Assembly: GCA_041665785.1 (NCBI GenBank)
Contig: JBAYIE010000009.1
Coordinates: 36,319-100,318 of the forward strand
Reading direction: 5' to 3'
Origin: JBAYIE01 sp041665785
Lineage (GTDB): Bacteria > Bacteroidota > Bacteroidia > UKL13-3
Length of the DNA: 64,000 bases
Shown: piece after piece, positions 34,161 to 42,830 of the stretch
How the letters are laid out: each line of letters starts with the position of its first letter
Numbering within the stretch: the first letter of the stretch is position 1
Notes under the pieces: model-generated
What the model was told of the DNA's origin: nothing
What the model saw: only the letters and a program-made list of their open reading frames with translations
The model's database searches: none
Translations under genes and position numbers: made by a program

Positions 34161-36074
34161 GTGAATTATTTACGGGCAGAAAAAATCAGCAAGCATTACG
34201 GTGACCGGACTCTTTTTGAAGATCTTACATTAAGTATAGAACAGGGACAAAAAATAGCCCTCATTGCCCGCAATGGAACGGGTAAAACCAATTTACTCAA
34301 TATTCTTACCGGCAAGGAAACAACCGATTCGGGTTCTGTGGTAGTCAGCAAAGACATTACCATGGCTTACCTCGAGCAGGATCCAACCTTTCCGGATGGA
34401 CTCTCGGTTTGGGATGCGCTCTTTAACAGCAACAACGAATTGCTCAACGCAGTTGCGGTGTACGAGAAAATACTGGAAGAAACCGAACACGATCACGGAA
34501 CCGCTGCCATGGCCAGATTACAGGCGGCTATGGAAGACATGGACCGTTTGCAGGCATGGGACTATGAAACGCGTATTCGCCAGATCCTTTCCAAACTCAA
34601 TATTCACCATTTTGAACAACTGGTAAATTCGCTCAGTGGCGGACAACGCAAGCGACTGGCGCTGGCAAAGATTTTGATCCTGCAACCCGATCTGGTGATT
34701 CTGGACGAACCAACCAATCATCTTGATCTGGAAATGATTGAATGGCTCGAAGGTTACCTGAAGAGTGCCGACATGGCTTTGCTGGTGGTAACCCACGACC
34801 GGTATTTTCTGGATGCCGTATGCAACGAAATCATTGAGATGGATAACGGTATTCTGCATTATCACCGTGGAAATTATGCGTACTATCTGGAGAAGAAAGC
34901 AGACAGAGAGTTTCGTGAAGGCCGTGAAGTGGAGAAGGCCCGAAACTTGTTACGCAAAGAACTGGAATGGATGCGGCGTCAACCCAAGGCGCGCGGAACG
35001 AAATCTAAATCACGCATCGAAGCATTTTACGAAACGCAGGAAAAAGCATCTAAAAAAGTAGTCGATAAAAAAGTAGAGCTGAGTATTAAAATGCAACGTA
35101 TGGGGTCGAAGATTCTGGAGTTGCAACATGTGAAGAAAAGTTATACCAATGGTGATCGGGTACAAAATATTGTGAATGATTTTTCCTATATCATGAAACC
35201 CGGCGAACGCATTGGAATCATTGGGCGGAATGGAATTGGTAAATCTACCTTTCTGAATATGGTGATGGGACTCGAACAACCCGACGGTGGACACATTTCA
35301 AAAGGAGAAACCATTGTGTACGGGTATTACTCGCAAGAGGGGTTGCAATGGAAGGATGATAAGCGGGTGTTGGAAGTGGTTACCGATATTGCCGAATATA
35401 TTCAATTGGAAAAAGGTGAAAAGTTAACTGCTTCCCAATTGTGCAAGCGCTTTCTTTTTGATGATAAGATGCAGCATACTTTTGTTTCTAAATTAAGCGG
35501 AGGCGAGAAGCGCAGACTTTATCTCCTGACTATATTGATGAAGAATCCGAACATGCTGATTCTGGATGAACCTACCAATGATCTCGACATAGATACCCTC
35601 AATGTATTGGAAGATTTTCTGGAAACGTTCAGGGGATGTTTACTGATTGTAACACATGACCGCTATTTTATGGATAAGCTGGTAGATCACCTTCTGATAT
35701 TTGAAGGCGATGGAATCATCCGCGATTACAATGGGAACTACCAGGATTTTTTGATGGAGAAGGATCAGCTGAAAGAACAGGCTTCTCAGGTCAGGCAGCA
35801 AGACCGGCAGGATGCCAAGGTGACTGAAACCAAAGTGGAAATCAAGTCTAAGAACAGTAAACCCACGTTTAAGGAGCAAACCGAATTCAAGGAATTGGGC
35901 CATGAAATAAAAGGGCTGACACAGGAAAAAGAGGAAATCGAACGGGCATTGCTTCAACCTGAAATGCATTATGAAGAAATTGCAACCAAAGCCGGTAGGC
36001 TTGAAACCATCAAGCAATTGCTGGATGAAAAGGAAGTACGATGGCTCGAGTTGGAAGAGCGCATCAATGGTTAA
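34161..36074 (+). CDS. ABC-F family ATPase (Uup-like)
   Basis: 637 residues, GTG start chosen because MNYLRAEKISKHYGDRTLFE matches the family N-terminus. Two ATP-binding cassettes: Walker A ARNGTGKT and GRNGIGKST, signatures LSGGQRKR and LSGGEKRR, Walker B VILDEPTNHLD and LILDEPTNDLD. A linker follows the first cassette (about 240-310) and residues about 545-637 are a coiled-coil tail as in Uup. ABC-F proteins act on ribosomes; Uup also touches DNA or ribosome quality control. No membrane segments. It converges with the next gene with only 3 nt between stops. Confidence 0.92.
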   Translation: MNYLRAEKISKHYGDRTLFEDLTLSIEQGQKIALIARNGTGKTNLLNILTGKETTDSGSVVVSKDITMAYLEQDPTFPDGLSVWDALFNSNNELLNAVAVYEKILEETEHDHGTAAMARLQAAMEDMDRLQAWDYETRIRQILSKLNIHHFEQLVNSLSGGQRKRLALAKILILQPDLVILDEPTNHLDLEMIEWLEGYLKSADMALLVVTHDRYFLDAVCNEIIEMDNGILHYHRGNYAYYLEKKADREFREGREVEKARNLLRKELEWMRRQPKARGTKSKSRIEAFYETQEKASKKVVDKKVELSIKMQRMGSKILELQHVKKSYTNGDRVQNIVNDFSYIMKPGERIGIIGRNGIGKSTFLNMVMGLEQPDGGHISKGETIVYGYYSQEGLQWKDDKRVLEVVTDIAEYIQLEKGEKLTASQLCKRFLFDDKMQHTFVSKLSGGEKRRLYLLTILMKNPNMLILDEPTNDLDIDTLNVLEDFLETFRGCLLIVTHDRYFMDKLVDHLLIFEGDGIIRDYNGNYQDFLMEKDQLKEQASQVRQQDRQDAKVTETKVEIKSKNSKPTFKEQTEFKELGHEIKGLTQEKEEIERALLQPEMHYEEIATKAGRLETIKQLLDEKEVRWLELEERING

Positions 36075-36077
36075 TTA

Positions 36078-37733
36078 CTAACGGTCGCTCGGGTTGCTCA
36101 ATACATCGCTTTTTAACAGGCGTGTCGACGATAAAGTGCCATCTTTCATCATCACCACTACATAATATACACCTGCAGGCAAGTTCGAAATATCAAGCGG
36201 TATTTTATTTAAGCCTTCAGATACGCCGTGTGTACGCATCATTTCTTTACCATTCGCATCCATTACCAATACCGAAGAAATATTACCTTCAGCATCCTGC
36301 AGGTTTACATTGACAAAACTGCTTGCCGGATTCGGATTTAAAATAATGGATTTTACCGGTGGAGTAGTTGGTGCTTCGAGTAATCCTTTTGACACAGGTT
36401 GTGCCGGTGTAGATCCCAAATTCACCGAACCTTTAATAGCTCCGCTCTCGCGGTCGATTACCTTGTAATTTCCATTCAGGTTTCCATCGTAAGTAATTTC
36501 ACCATTTTCATTCACGGTACCATATCCAACAATATTGTTGTATTGATCGAACAGAATAACCTGACGGCTGTTGCTGGAGGCAATAGGTGCTACTGGAGGT
36601 TGACTGCTAATGGAAGCCTGATAAATTAGATCAATGGAATAACCACTCAGGGTTTCGTTTTGTGTATTGGTTATAATAATTTCCGGAGCCAACTCCATCA
36701 GCGATTCATTTCCCCAGTAAGTTTTGCGGTATTCGGTTTGATCGGCTTGCGGATGTGCCACAAGGATGAAGCGTCCGGCTTGCAGGTTGTTTACCTGAAA
36801 CTCACCGTTCTTATTTGTGCGGGCCACATATTGTATCGCACCTTCAGCATTGTTATCAGCTGCAATAAGTTCAACCAGTGCACCTTCAACCGGATCGTTT
36901 CCAGCCCTGACCACACCCATTAAGGAACTCGGTATATTTTTTTGTTGCTCCGGATTTTGAACACGAACCTGACGGGTTATTGATTTCGAACATCCTTCGG
37001 CTTCCAGGGTTAATTGCACAGTATAATCACCCGGTTTAGCATAGGTATGAGCAGGGGAAGAAGAAAGCGAATAATGACCATCACCAAATTCCCAACGATA
37101 TCCGCGGATATTTTCGGCCACAGAGAAATTGGTAAATTCCAATTGTCCGGAATAGGAAGTGAAATAATCAAAAGCAACATCACAATCGTTTGAGAGTTCC
37201 GGCTTGCTTTCAGATTTATTAACCTTTTCTTTATCGGAAGTTGATTTTACAGGAATTAAAACCGAGGTAGAGTTTGCTTGAGTTTTTTGGTCGAAAGCAG
37301 CATTTGTACGAGGTGCAGGCTTTTTCGATTGATGTTTAAATCCTGCAGTTTGTAAAGTTATTGATGCTTGTGTAGCAATTGACGATACTCCTGCGTAATT
37401 AGAAGCAGAAGAAGCAGTCGGTTGATTAGCATGCTGGAAAGAATTAGAATGAGTTGCTGCAAATTCCGAGGTTGCAGAAATCGACTGATTCAGTTCCTGT
37501 TGTGGTTGAGTTGCGGTTTCCGGTGTATGAACCGACATTCCGAAATACAGTCCCAGCATAGCCAGTCCTGCAGTTGTTGTGATGATTAAAATACGATACA
37601 GCCCGTACCATTTCAACAAACGGCTTTTGCGGGAATGTATGGTCTGGAGCAATTCCATATCCGGAGGTTCGGAATAGCCCTCCAGCTTTTGCCTGACCAG
37701 TTCATCAAACATATTTGGGTTCTTAGGATTCAT
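36078..37733 (-). CDS. Membrane-anchored sigma-factor partner with PKD, carboxypeptidase-regulatory-like and T9SS sorting domains
   Basis: 551 residues. Residues 1-45 are charged and have no signal peptide (FDELVRQKLEGYSEPPDMEL, like the cytoplasmic part of Bacteroidetes anti-sigma proteins). One membrane segment spans about 47-66, followed by a low-complexity Ser/Thr/Gln linker to 180, a PKD domain (185-258, YRWEFGDGHYSLSS), a beta-sandwich (270-372), and a type A T9SS sorting domain (463-542: LNPNPASSFVNVNL, VMDANGKEMM, LPAGVYYVVVMM). Its start overlaps the ECF sigma gene by 11 nt. I infer a sigma regulator whose outer part is T9SS-like; whether it is really cleaved or exported is unknown. 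Confidence 0.75.
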   Translation of the reverse strand: MNPKNPNMFDELVRQKLEGYSEPPDMELLQTIHSRKSRLLKWYGLYRILIITTTAGLAMLGLYFGMSVHTPETATQPQQELNQSISATSEFAATHSNSFQHANQPTASSASNYAGVSSIATQASITLQTAGFKHQSKKPAPRTNAAFDQKTQANSTSVLIPVKSTSDKEKVNKSESKPELSNDCDVAFDYFTSYSGQLEFTNFSVAENIRGYRWEFGDGHYSLSSSPAHTYAKPGDYTVQLTLEAEGCSKSITRQVRVQNPEQQKNIPSSLMGVVRAGNDPVEGALVELIAADNNAEGAIQYVARTNKNGEFQVNNLQAGRFILVAHPQADQTEYRKTYWGNESLMELAPEIIITNTQNETLSGYSIDLIYQASISSQPPVAPIASSNSRQVILFDQYNNIVGYGTVNENGEITYDGNLNGNYKVIDRESGAIKGSVNLGSTPAQPVSKGLLEAPTTPPVKSIILNPNPASSFVNVNLQDAEGNISSVLVMDANGKEMMRTHGVSEGLNKIPLDISNLPAGVYYVVVMMKDGTLSSTRLLKSDVLSNPSDR

Positions 37734-38283
37734 ATCGGGAAACGTTATTAGTTTTGAGTAATTGTATTAAATAATTGCGGGCGCGGGATAATTGAGATTT
37801 ACTGGTTCCTTCAGAAATGCCAAGCATTTCGCCTATTTCATTGTGTTGAAATCCTTCAATAGCATACAAGTTGAATATGGTACGGTATCCATCTGGCATT
37901 TGCTGCACACTGGCCATCATTTCCTGAGCAGACATATGACTGACCACCTGATTGTCGAAGCCCAGGTCGTAGGCATTATCAATGTCGGTTTCACTCTTGA
38001 ACTTGAGGTTCTTCTTGTAATGTTTTAATGATGTGTTGATCACAATACGTTTTATCCATCCTTCAAACGACCCTTCACCTTTAAACGATTGCAGGTTGAC
38101 AAAAACCTTCAGAAAAGAATCCTGTAAAATATCCTGGGCATCTGTACGGTTACGCGCGTACCGCATACATACTCCCATCATTTTACCTGCAAACCTGCGG
38201 TATAACTCATTCTGAGCCAATGTATCCTGTTGGATGCACCGCCGGATGAGATCAACTTCAGGTATTTCCTTGGCAGGTTTCAA
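37723..38283 (-). CDS. ECF-family RNA polymerase sigma factor
   Basis: 186 residues with a TTG start at 38283: an in-frame stop lies 12 nt upstream (TAA) and no ATG precedes region 2. Region 2 (about 24-92) has RRFAGKMMGVCMRYARN and DAQDILQDSFLKVF; region 4 (about 125-175) has GFQHNEIGEMLGISEGTSKS. This is the usual two-domain extracytoplasmic-function form that answers envelope signals. The gene downstream overlaps it and probably encodes its regulator. A weak start codon may keep the sigma level low. Confidence 0.9.
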   Translation of the reverse strand: MKPAKEIPEVDLIRRCIQQDTLAQNELYRRFAGKMMGVCMRYARNRTDAQDILQDSFLKVFVNLQSFKGEGSFEGWIKRIVINTSLKHYKKNLKFKSETDIDNAYDLGFDNQVVSHMSAQEMMASVQQMPDGYRTIFNLYAIEGFQHNEIGEMLGISEGTSKSQLSRARNYLIQLLKTNNVSRYES

Positions 38284-38432
38284 TAGGTCAATTTAATTAG
38301 AAGATTCCATTTCATATATGGTGGTTGCGTCAGTTTACAGTCTAATTTTTACGAAGGACATGCAACTGATTTCAACCGGATGAGTCTTATTATGCGGAAG
38401 TTATGTACTTTTGATTTAATATACAGCATATT

Positions 38433-39482
38433 ATGAATAAATTAATACTTTTTATCGGACTTGGTTTGACTTCATTTACAACCGTAAAAGCGCAAACAGT
38501 GCTTACCCGAAGCGACTTTGGGCAAATCGGTGATTCTATCCGTTACGAAGCCGATACTACCATTACTTCCGGTGCATTAAATGTTGGTTCAGCAGGAGTG
38601 TCACAAACCTGGAATTTTACTTCCGGGTTCACAGCTGAATTGACTGATCTGGCCGTGTTCAGGGATCCCAGTGCAAATCCTTCGGCTCCTGCAGGAACGA
38701 ATATTTCAGTTTTCAGCAAACTGGAAGGGGTATTCGATTTTCAGGTAGATAGTCAGGTGGTTCGTAATCTTCGCGCAAATCCGTTGGGAGGACCCGATCT
38801 GGCATTTCGCATCATGGATTTTCCAATGACCTATGGAAAACAATTTGCCGATTCGGTGCAACTTGGATTTAAAGGAGCCGGCGCCGACTTTAATTTTCCG
38901 CAGGTTGATTCGGTTTGGTATAAAATCGATGTTATTAACCGCGTGCATTGCGATGCATACGGAAGCCTGACCACGCCGAAGGGAACATACAATGTATTGC
39001 GTGTTAGAAATAAAAATGAACAGAAAATTACCGTACTGGGTAAAGGATTGATTACACTCTATCAATGGGTACCGTTGTACAACCAGAATAATGTTGAAAA
39101 TATTTATACTTATCTGGGCAACAATGCAAAGTATTTTGTCGCAAAATGTGTTGCCGACTCTGCAGGTAATGTGCGTGCTTTTTCGTATCAATCCCACCTT
39201 ACACAGCCATCAACCGGTCTTGCATCGACCGCAACTCAAAGCAGTTTTGTGGATGTATATCCAAATCCAGCCAACGATCAACTCTTTTTGCAATTCCAAG
39301 CCGCGCCTGAAAAAGTGCAGATTGAACTGACAGATGTAACCGGTAGGATAATGGAGCAACGTTTTGTGATCCTCGGGGGTCTTTTATCTGTCGATATCAG
39401 GGAAATTCCTTCAGGCCTCTATTTCTGTAAGGTAAGTGGAAACGATTTTTCCGAAACCCATAAGGTATTGATCCGCAAATAA
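38433..39482 (+). CDS. T9SS cargo protein with C-terminal sorting domain
   Basis: 349 residues with a signal peptide (1-20, VKAQ). The mature part to about 265 is beta-rich with no family I recognise; it resembles other unnamed Bacteroidota surface proteins (AGVSQTWNFTSGF, TTPKGTYNVLRVR). A type A T9SS sorting domain starts near 272 (VYPNPANDQLFLQF, LTDVTGRIMEQ, PSGLYFCKV) and ends THKVLIRK. TACTTTTG at 38406-38413 may be its -7 element. It lies divergent from the ECF sigma gene, so it may be a target of that sigma factor; that is inference. Confidence 0.82.
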   Translation: MNKLILFIGLGLTSFTTVKAQTVLTRSDFGQIGDSIRYEADTTITSGALNVGSAGVSQTWNFTSGFTAELTDLAVFRDPSANPSAPAGTNISVFSKLEGVFDFQVDSQVVRNLRANPLGGPDLAFRIMDFPMTYGKQFADSVQLGFKGAGADFNFPQVDSVWYKIDVINRVHCDAYGSLTTPKGTYNVLRVRNKNEQKITVLGKGLITLYQWVPLYNQNNVENIYTYLGNNAKYFVAKCVADSAGNVRAFSYQSHLTQPSTGLASTATQSSFVDVYPNPANDQLFLQFQAAPEKVQIELTDVTGRIMEQRFVILGGLLSVDIREIPSGLYFCKVSGNDFSETHKVLIRK

Positions 39483-39503
39483 TTCAAATTGATTTCAGGC
39501 GGT

Positions 39504-39546
39504 AAAGAAGCACAGGTACGTTCATAGGCCTGTGCTTCTTTTATTT
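39504..39546 (+). terminator. Terminator after the T9SS cargo gene
   Basis: 13-bp stem AAAGAAGCACAGG (39504-39516) and CCTGTGCTTCTTT (39529-39541), 12-nt loop, then TATTTTT. Confidence 0.8.
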
Positions 39547-39590
39547 TTGGCTCGTTCAAGCAGAGGCCATTTCGAATATTTCTTCCCGTT

Positions 39591-39620
39591 TTGAACCTAT
39601 GTATAAATGCGGTATTTTCG
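39591..39620 (+). promoter_or_regulatory. Promoter of the AIM24-like/YebC/RseP run
   Basis: TTG (39591-39593), 19-nt spacer, TATTTTCG (39613-39620). It predicts a start near 39627, which supports the ATG at 39641 over the in-frame ATG at 39599. Confidence 0.75.
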
Positions 39621-39640
39621 CACCTCAATCAAAAGCTAGT

Positions 39641-40432
39641 ATGCGCACCAATCACGAAATAGATTACCGGATCATGGGTAATGAGATGCAATGTGTAGAA
39701 ATTGAACTCGACCCGCAGGAGACTGTAATGGCAGAGCCGGGCAGTTTTATGATGATGGACAGTCAGGTTGAAATGCAAACGGTATTTGGTGATGGTTCAC
39801 AACAACAAGGTGGCTTGCTGGGTAAATTGTTCTCGGCCGGAAAGCGCTTACTTGTTGGAGAAAATCTGTTTACCACGGCTTACACCAATAATGGCATCGG
39901 GAAAAAACGAGTAACCTTTGCTTCTCCTTATCCCGGAAAAATCATACCACTTGATTTGTCTTCGCTGGGAGGAAAAATAATTTGTCAGAAAGATGCCTTT
40001 TTGTGTGCCGCTAAAGGAGTGAGTATCGGTATAGAGTTTCAGCGTAAACTGGGAACCGGACTTTTTGGCGGAGAAGGCTTCATCATGGAACGCCTGGAAG
40101 GAGATGGAATGGCTTTTGTACATGCAGGGGGACATATCCTGGAAAGAAACCTGCAACCGGGTGAATTGTTACGTGTGGATACCGGTTGTATCGTAGCTTT
40201 TACCAAGGACGTACATTACGATATTCAGTTTGTGGGCGGAATCAAGAATACGCTTTTTGGCGGAGAAGGTATGTTTTACGCTACCTTGTCGGGACCCGGT
40301 AAAGTTTGGTTGCAAACCTTGCCCATCAGCAGACTGGCCGGTCGTATTCTTTCTTACGGTACAATGGGCAGAAGGGAAGAAGGAAGTATATTGGGTGGAT
40401 TAGGAAATATTTTCGACGGCGACGGACATTAA
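39641..40432 (+). CDS. AIM24/TIGR00266 family protein
   Basis: 263 residues from the ATG at 39641. The family words ETVMAEPGSFMMMDSQVEM, GGLLGKLFSAGKRLLVGE, and LAFTK-like VDTGCIVAFTKDVHYD are seen; the protein is a beta-rich tryptophan-RNA-binding-attenuator-like fold. The family is related to mitochondrial AIM24; bacterial roles are not established. It is followed after 44 nt by yebC. Confidence 0.9.
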   Translation: MRTNHEIDYRIMGNEMQCVEIELDPQETVMAEPGSFMMMDSQVEMQTVFGDGSQQQGGLLGKLFSAGKRLLVGENLFTTAYTNNGIGKKRVTFASPYPGKIIPLDLSSLGGKIICQKDAFLCAAKGVSIGIEFQRKLGTGLFGGEGFIMERLEGDGMAFVHAGGHILERNLQPGELLRVDTGCIVAFTKDVHYDIQFVGGIKNTLFGGEGMFYATLSGPGKVWLQTLPISRLAGRILSYGTMGRREEGSILGGLGNIFDGDGH

Positions 40433-40476
40433 TCCTTCGTCGTTTAACACATAAAAAATAATAAGAAGCGAAATCA

Positions 40477-41184
40477 ATGGGTCGAGTATTCGAAAAACGT
40501 AAACACAAGATGTTTGCACGCTACGCCAAGATGAGCAAAGCTTTCACGCGGATCGGTAAAGAAATTGCCATTGCTGTTAAATCAGGTGGTCCCGACCCCG
40601 ATGGCAATCCGCGCTTGCGCATGCTTCTGGCCAAGGCCAAGATGGTGAATATGCCAAAGACCAATCTCGATAATGCCATCAAGCGTGCTGTGAACAAAGA
40701 AGAAGGCGATTTTGAAGAATTGGTATATGAAGGGAAAGGTCCGCACAGCATTGGATTCATGATAGAAACCGCCACCAACAATCCGAACCGTACTGTAGCC
40801 AACCTGCGCAGTTATTTCAACAAAAAGGGTGGAGCATTAGGAGTAAAAGGTTCCATGGAATTTCTGTTTGAACATGTTGGCGAATTTAAAGTAGATGCAA
40901 CCGGAATTGACCGCGATGAGTTTGAATTAGAAATGATTGATAACGGCGCACAGGAAATTAATTTCGATGAAAACGAAGTATACATTACAACAACTTTCGA
41001 AGACTTCGGACGCATGCAAAAAGCGCTGGAGGATAAAAAATTAACTATTCTGAATGCGGAACTGACCCGCGAACCTACCACTCCGGTAGAATTAACTCCT
41101 GAACAGGAAGAAGAAGTGAATGCACTCATCGACCAGATAGAAGAAGACGAAGATGTAACCGGAGTTTATACCACGATGGCTTAA
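40477..41184 (+). CDS. YebC/PmpR family DNA-binding protein
   Basis: 235 residues, YebC length. MGRVFEKRKHKMFARYAKMS and GPHSIGFMIETATNNPNRT are family signatures; three-domain architecture with a basic N-terminal helix bundle. Members act as transcription regulators or translation factors that help ribosomes stalled at proline runs. It lies between the AIM24-like gene and rseP. Confidence 0.93.
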   Translation: MGRVFEKRKHKMFARYAKMSKAFTRIGKEIAIAVKSGGPDPDGNPRLRMLLAKAKMVNMPKTNLDNAIKRAVNKEEGDFEELVYEGKGPHSIGFMIETATNNPNRTVANLRSYFNKKGGALGVKGSMEFLFEHVGEFKVDATGIDRDEFELEMIDNGAQEINFDENEVYITTTFEDFGRMQKALEDKKLTILNAELTREPTTPVELTPEQEEEVNALIDQIEEDEDVTGVYTTMA

Positions 41185-41205
41185 CCCCTCGTTAATACAC
41201 AATCA

Positions 41206-42531
41206 ATGCAAGGATTAATTATGGCAGCCCAGCTTATAGCGGGCATTTCAATTTTAGTAATTTTACACGAGCTGGGGCATTTCTGGGCAGCACGTGCTTT
41301 TGGAATCAGGGTAGAGAAATTTTATCTCTTTTTTGATGCCTGGGGGTATAAACTCTTTTCGTTTAAAAAGGGCGATACAGAGTGGGGGATCGGATGGTTA
41401 CCACTTGGGGGATATGTGAAAATAGCCGGCATGATCGACGAGAGCATGGACAAGGAACAAATGGCCAAGCCTGCTGAATCCTGGGAATTTCGCAGCAAAC
41501 CGGCCTGGCAACGGTTGATCGTGATGGTGGGCGGCGTATTCATGAATGTGGTGGCCGGTATTTTCATTTTTGCTATGCTGACTTATACCTATGGCGAACA
41601 ACGTACTATCAACAGTTCGCTCAAGCATGGTATCGTACCTTCTGAACTGGCACAAAAAATAGGTTTTCAACCGGGAGATAAACTGGTTTCGGTAAACAAT
41701 AAACCCATTGTGTACTTCGAAGATGTGTTTGATATAGATGCCTTGATGGAAGCAAATACCATATTTGTGGTAGATCGCAATGGTGAAATGGTTTCTATTT
41801 CCTTACCCGAAAATTTTGCAGAACAATTAGCAGATCAGACCAAGGCTGATTTTTTACTTCCCCGTCATACGTTTACCATCAGTGAAATTGCACCCAACAA
41901 CAACGCAGAGAAGGCCGGTATGCAGGCTCAGGATAAAATTCTGGCGGTAGATAGTGTAGCCGTAAATTTCTTTGATGATTTTCAGAAATTGTTAAAAGGC
42001 AAAGCCAATCAACTCGCACAGTTCAGCATTCTGCGCAATACAGATACGCTGTTGTTACCTATTCAGATTGACGGCATGGGTAAAATCGGAGTTGGAGTAA
42101 GTGCGGGTGATCTTGAATTTGATTCGGTTGGATATGGATTCTTTGAGTCTTTCCCTAAAGGAATAGACCGGGCTGTACAAACCATTGCCTTGCAGGTAAA
42201 AGGTTGGGGTAAAATATTCAGAGGAGATATACCGGCCAATAAAGCCGTGCAGGGGCCGATCGGGATTGCCAAATTCTATGGCGGACAATGGATCTGGAGC
42301 CGGTTTTGGTTATTTACGGCTTTGATTTCACTGGGACTTGCCTTCATGAATATTCTGCCAATTCCGGCACTCGACGGCGGACATGTAGTGCTTTTGTTGA
42401 TTGAAATGATTACCGGAAGAGCCATGAGTATTAAAGCAATGGAATGGATTCAAACCGTTGGCATGGTGATTCTTTTGACGCTGATGGCGCTGATCTTCGG
42501 AAACGATATCTGGCAATTGATCAGTAAATAA
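41206..42531 (+). CDS. rseP: Site-2 intramembrane zinc protease RseP
   Basis: 441 residues. Zinc site VILHELGHFWAARAFG near 19-34 in the first membrane helix, PDZ domain(s) about 130-300, second metal motif NILPIPALDGGHVVLLLIE near 387, and C-terminal membrane helices. It cuts membrane-anchored anti-sigma factors within the membrane. The ECF sigma/regulator pair is 3 kb upstream, so that regulator is a plausible substrate; this is inference. Confidence 0.94.
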   Translation: MQGLIMAAQLIAGISILVILHELGHFWAARAFGIRVEKFYLFFDAWGYKLFSFKKGDTEWGIGWLPLGGYVKIAGMIDESMDKEQMAKPAESWEFRSKPAWQRLIVMVGGVFMNVVAGIFIFAMLTYTYGEQRTINSSLKHGIVPSELAQKIGFQPGDKLVSVNNKPIVYFEDVFDIDALMEANTIFVVDRNGEMVSISLPENFAEQLADQTKADFLLPRHTFTISEIAPNNNAEKAGMQAQDKILAVDSVAVNFFDDFQKLLKGKANQLAQFSILRNTDTLLLPIQIDGMGKIGVGVSAGDLEFDSVGYGFFESFPKGIDRAVQTIALQVKGWGKIFRGDIPANKAVQGPIGIAKFYGGQWIWSRFWLFTALISLGLAFMNILPIPALDGGHVVLLLIEMITGRAMSIKAMEWIQTVGMVILLTLMALIFGNDIWQLISK

Positions 42532-42830
42532 CATGATCTTCTATTAATATTTATTCATAAATCAAAATTTCCCAGAATCATTCAACAGTATATTGGCATT
42601 TATCTACATATCTTAATATTCTTGAAGGGGCTTGTCCGCCCCTTAAACCCCGACTATCTTTTTTTCTTAGTCAAAAAAAGATAGCAAAAAAGACAAGCCA
42701 AAACAAAGCTCCAGCCGCACATTCCAACGCTTACCCCCGCTGTTTTGGCGGCCCGCCCGCTCAAACCAGAAACTATCTTGGTTAAATTAGAGATTTAATT
42801 CTTGATAGCACAAGACGATAGTAAATAATT
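42532..42830. repeat. Hairpin-rich intergenic repeat region
   Basis: No gene. AAGGGGC (42625-42631)/GCCCCTT (42638-42644) is one hairpin; CTATCTTTTTTT (42654-42665)/AAAAAAAGATAG (42673-42684) is a perfect 12-bp stem with a 7-nt loop. The latter could stop transcription after rseP. The sequence after it (to about 42780) has GC-rich blocks CCCCCGCTGTTTTGGCGGCC and resembles a dispersed Bacteroidota repeat also hinted at in 31680-31950. Confidence 0.6.
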
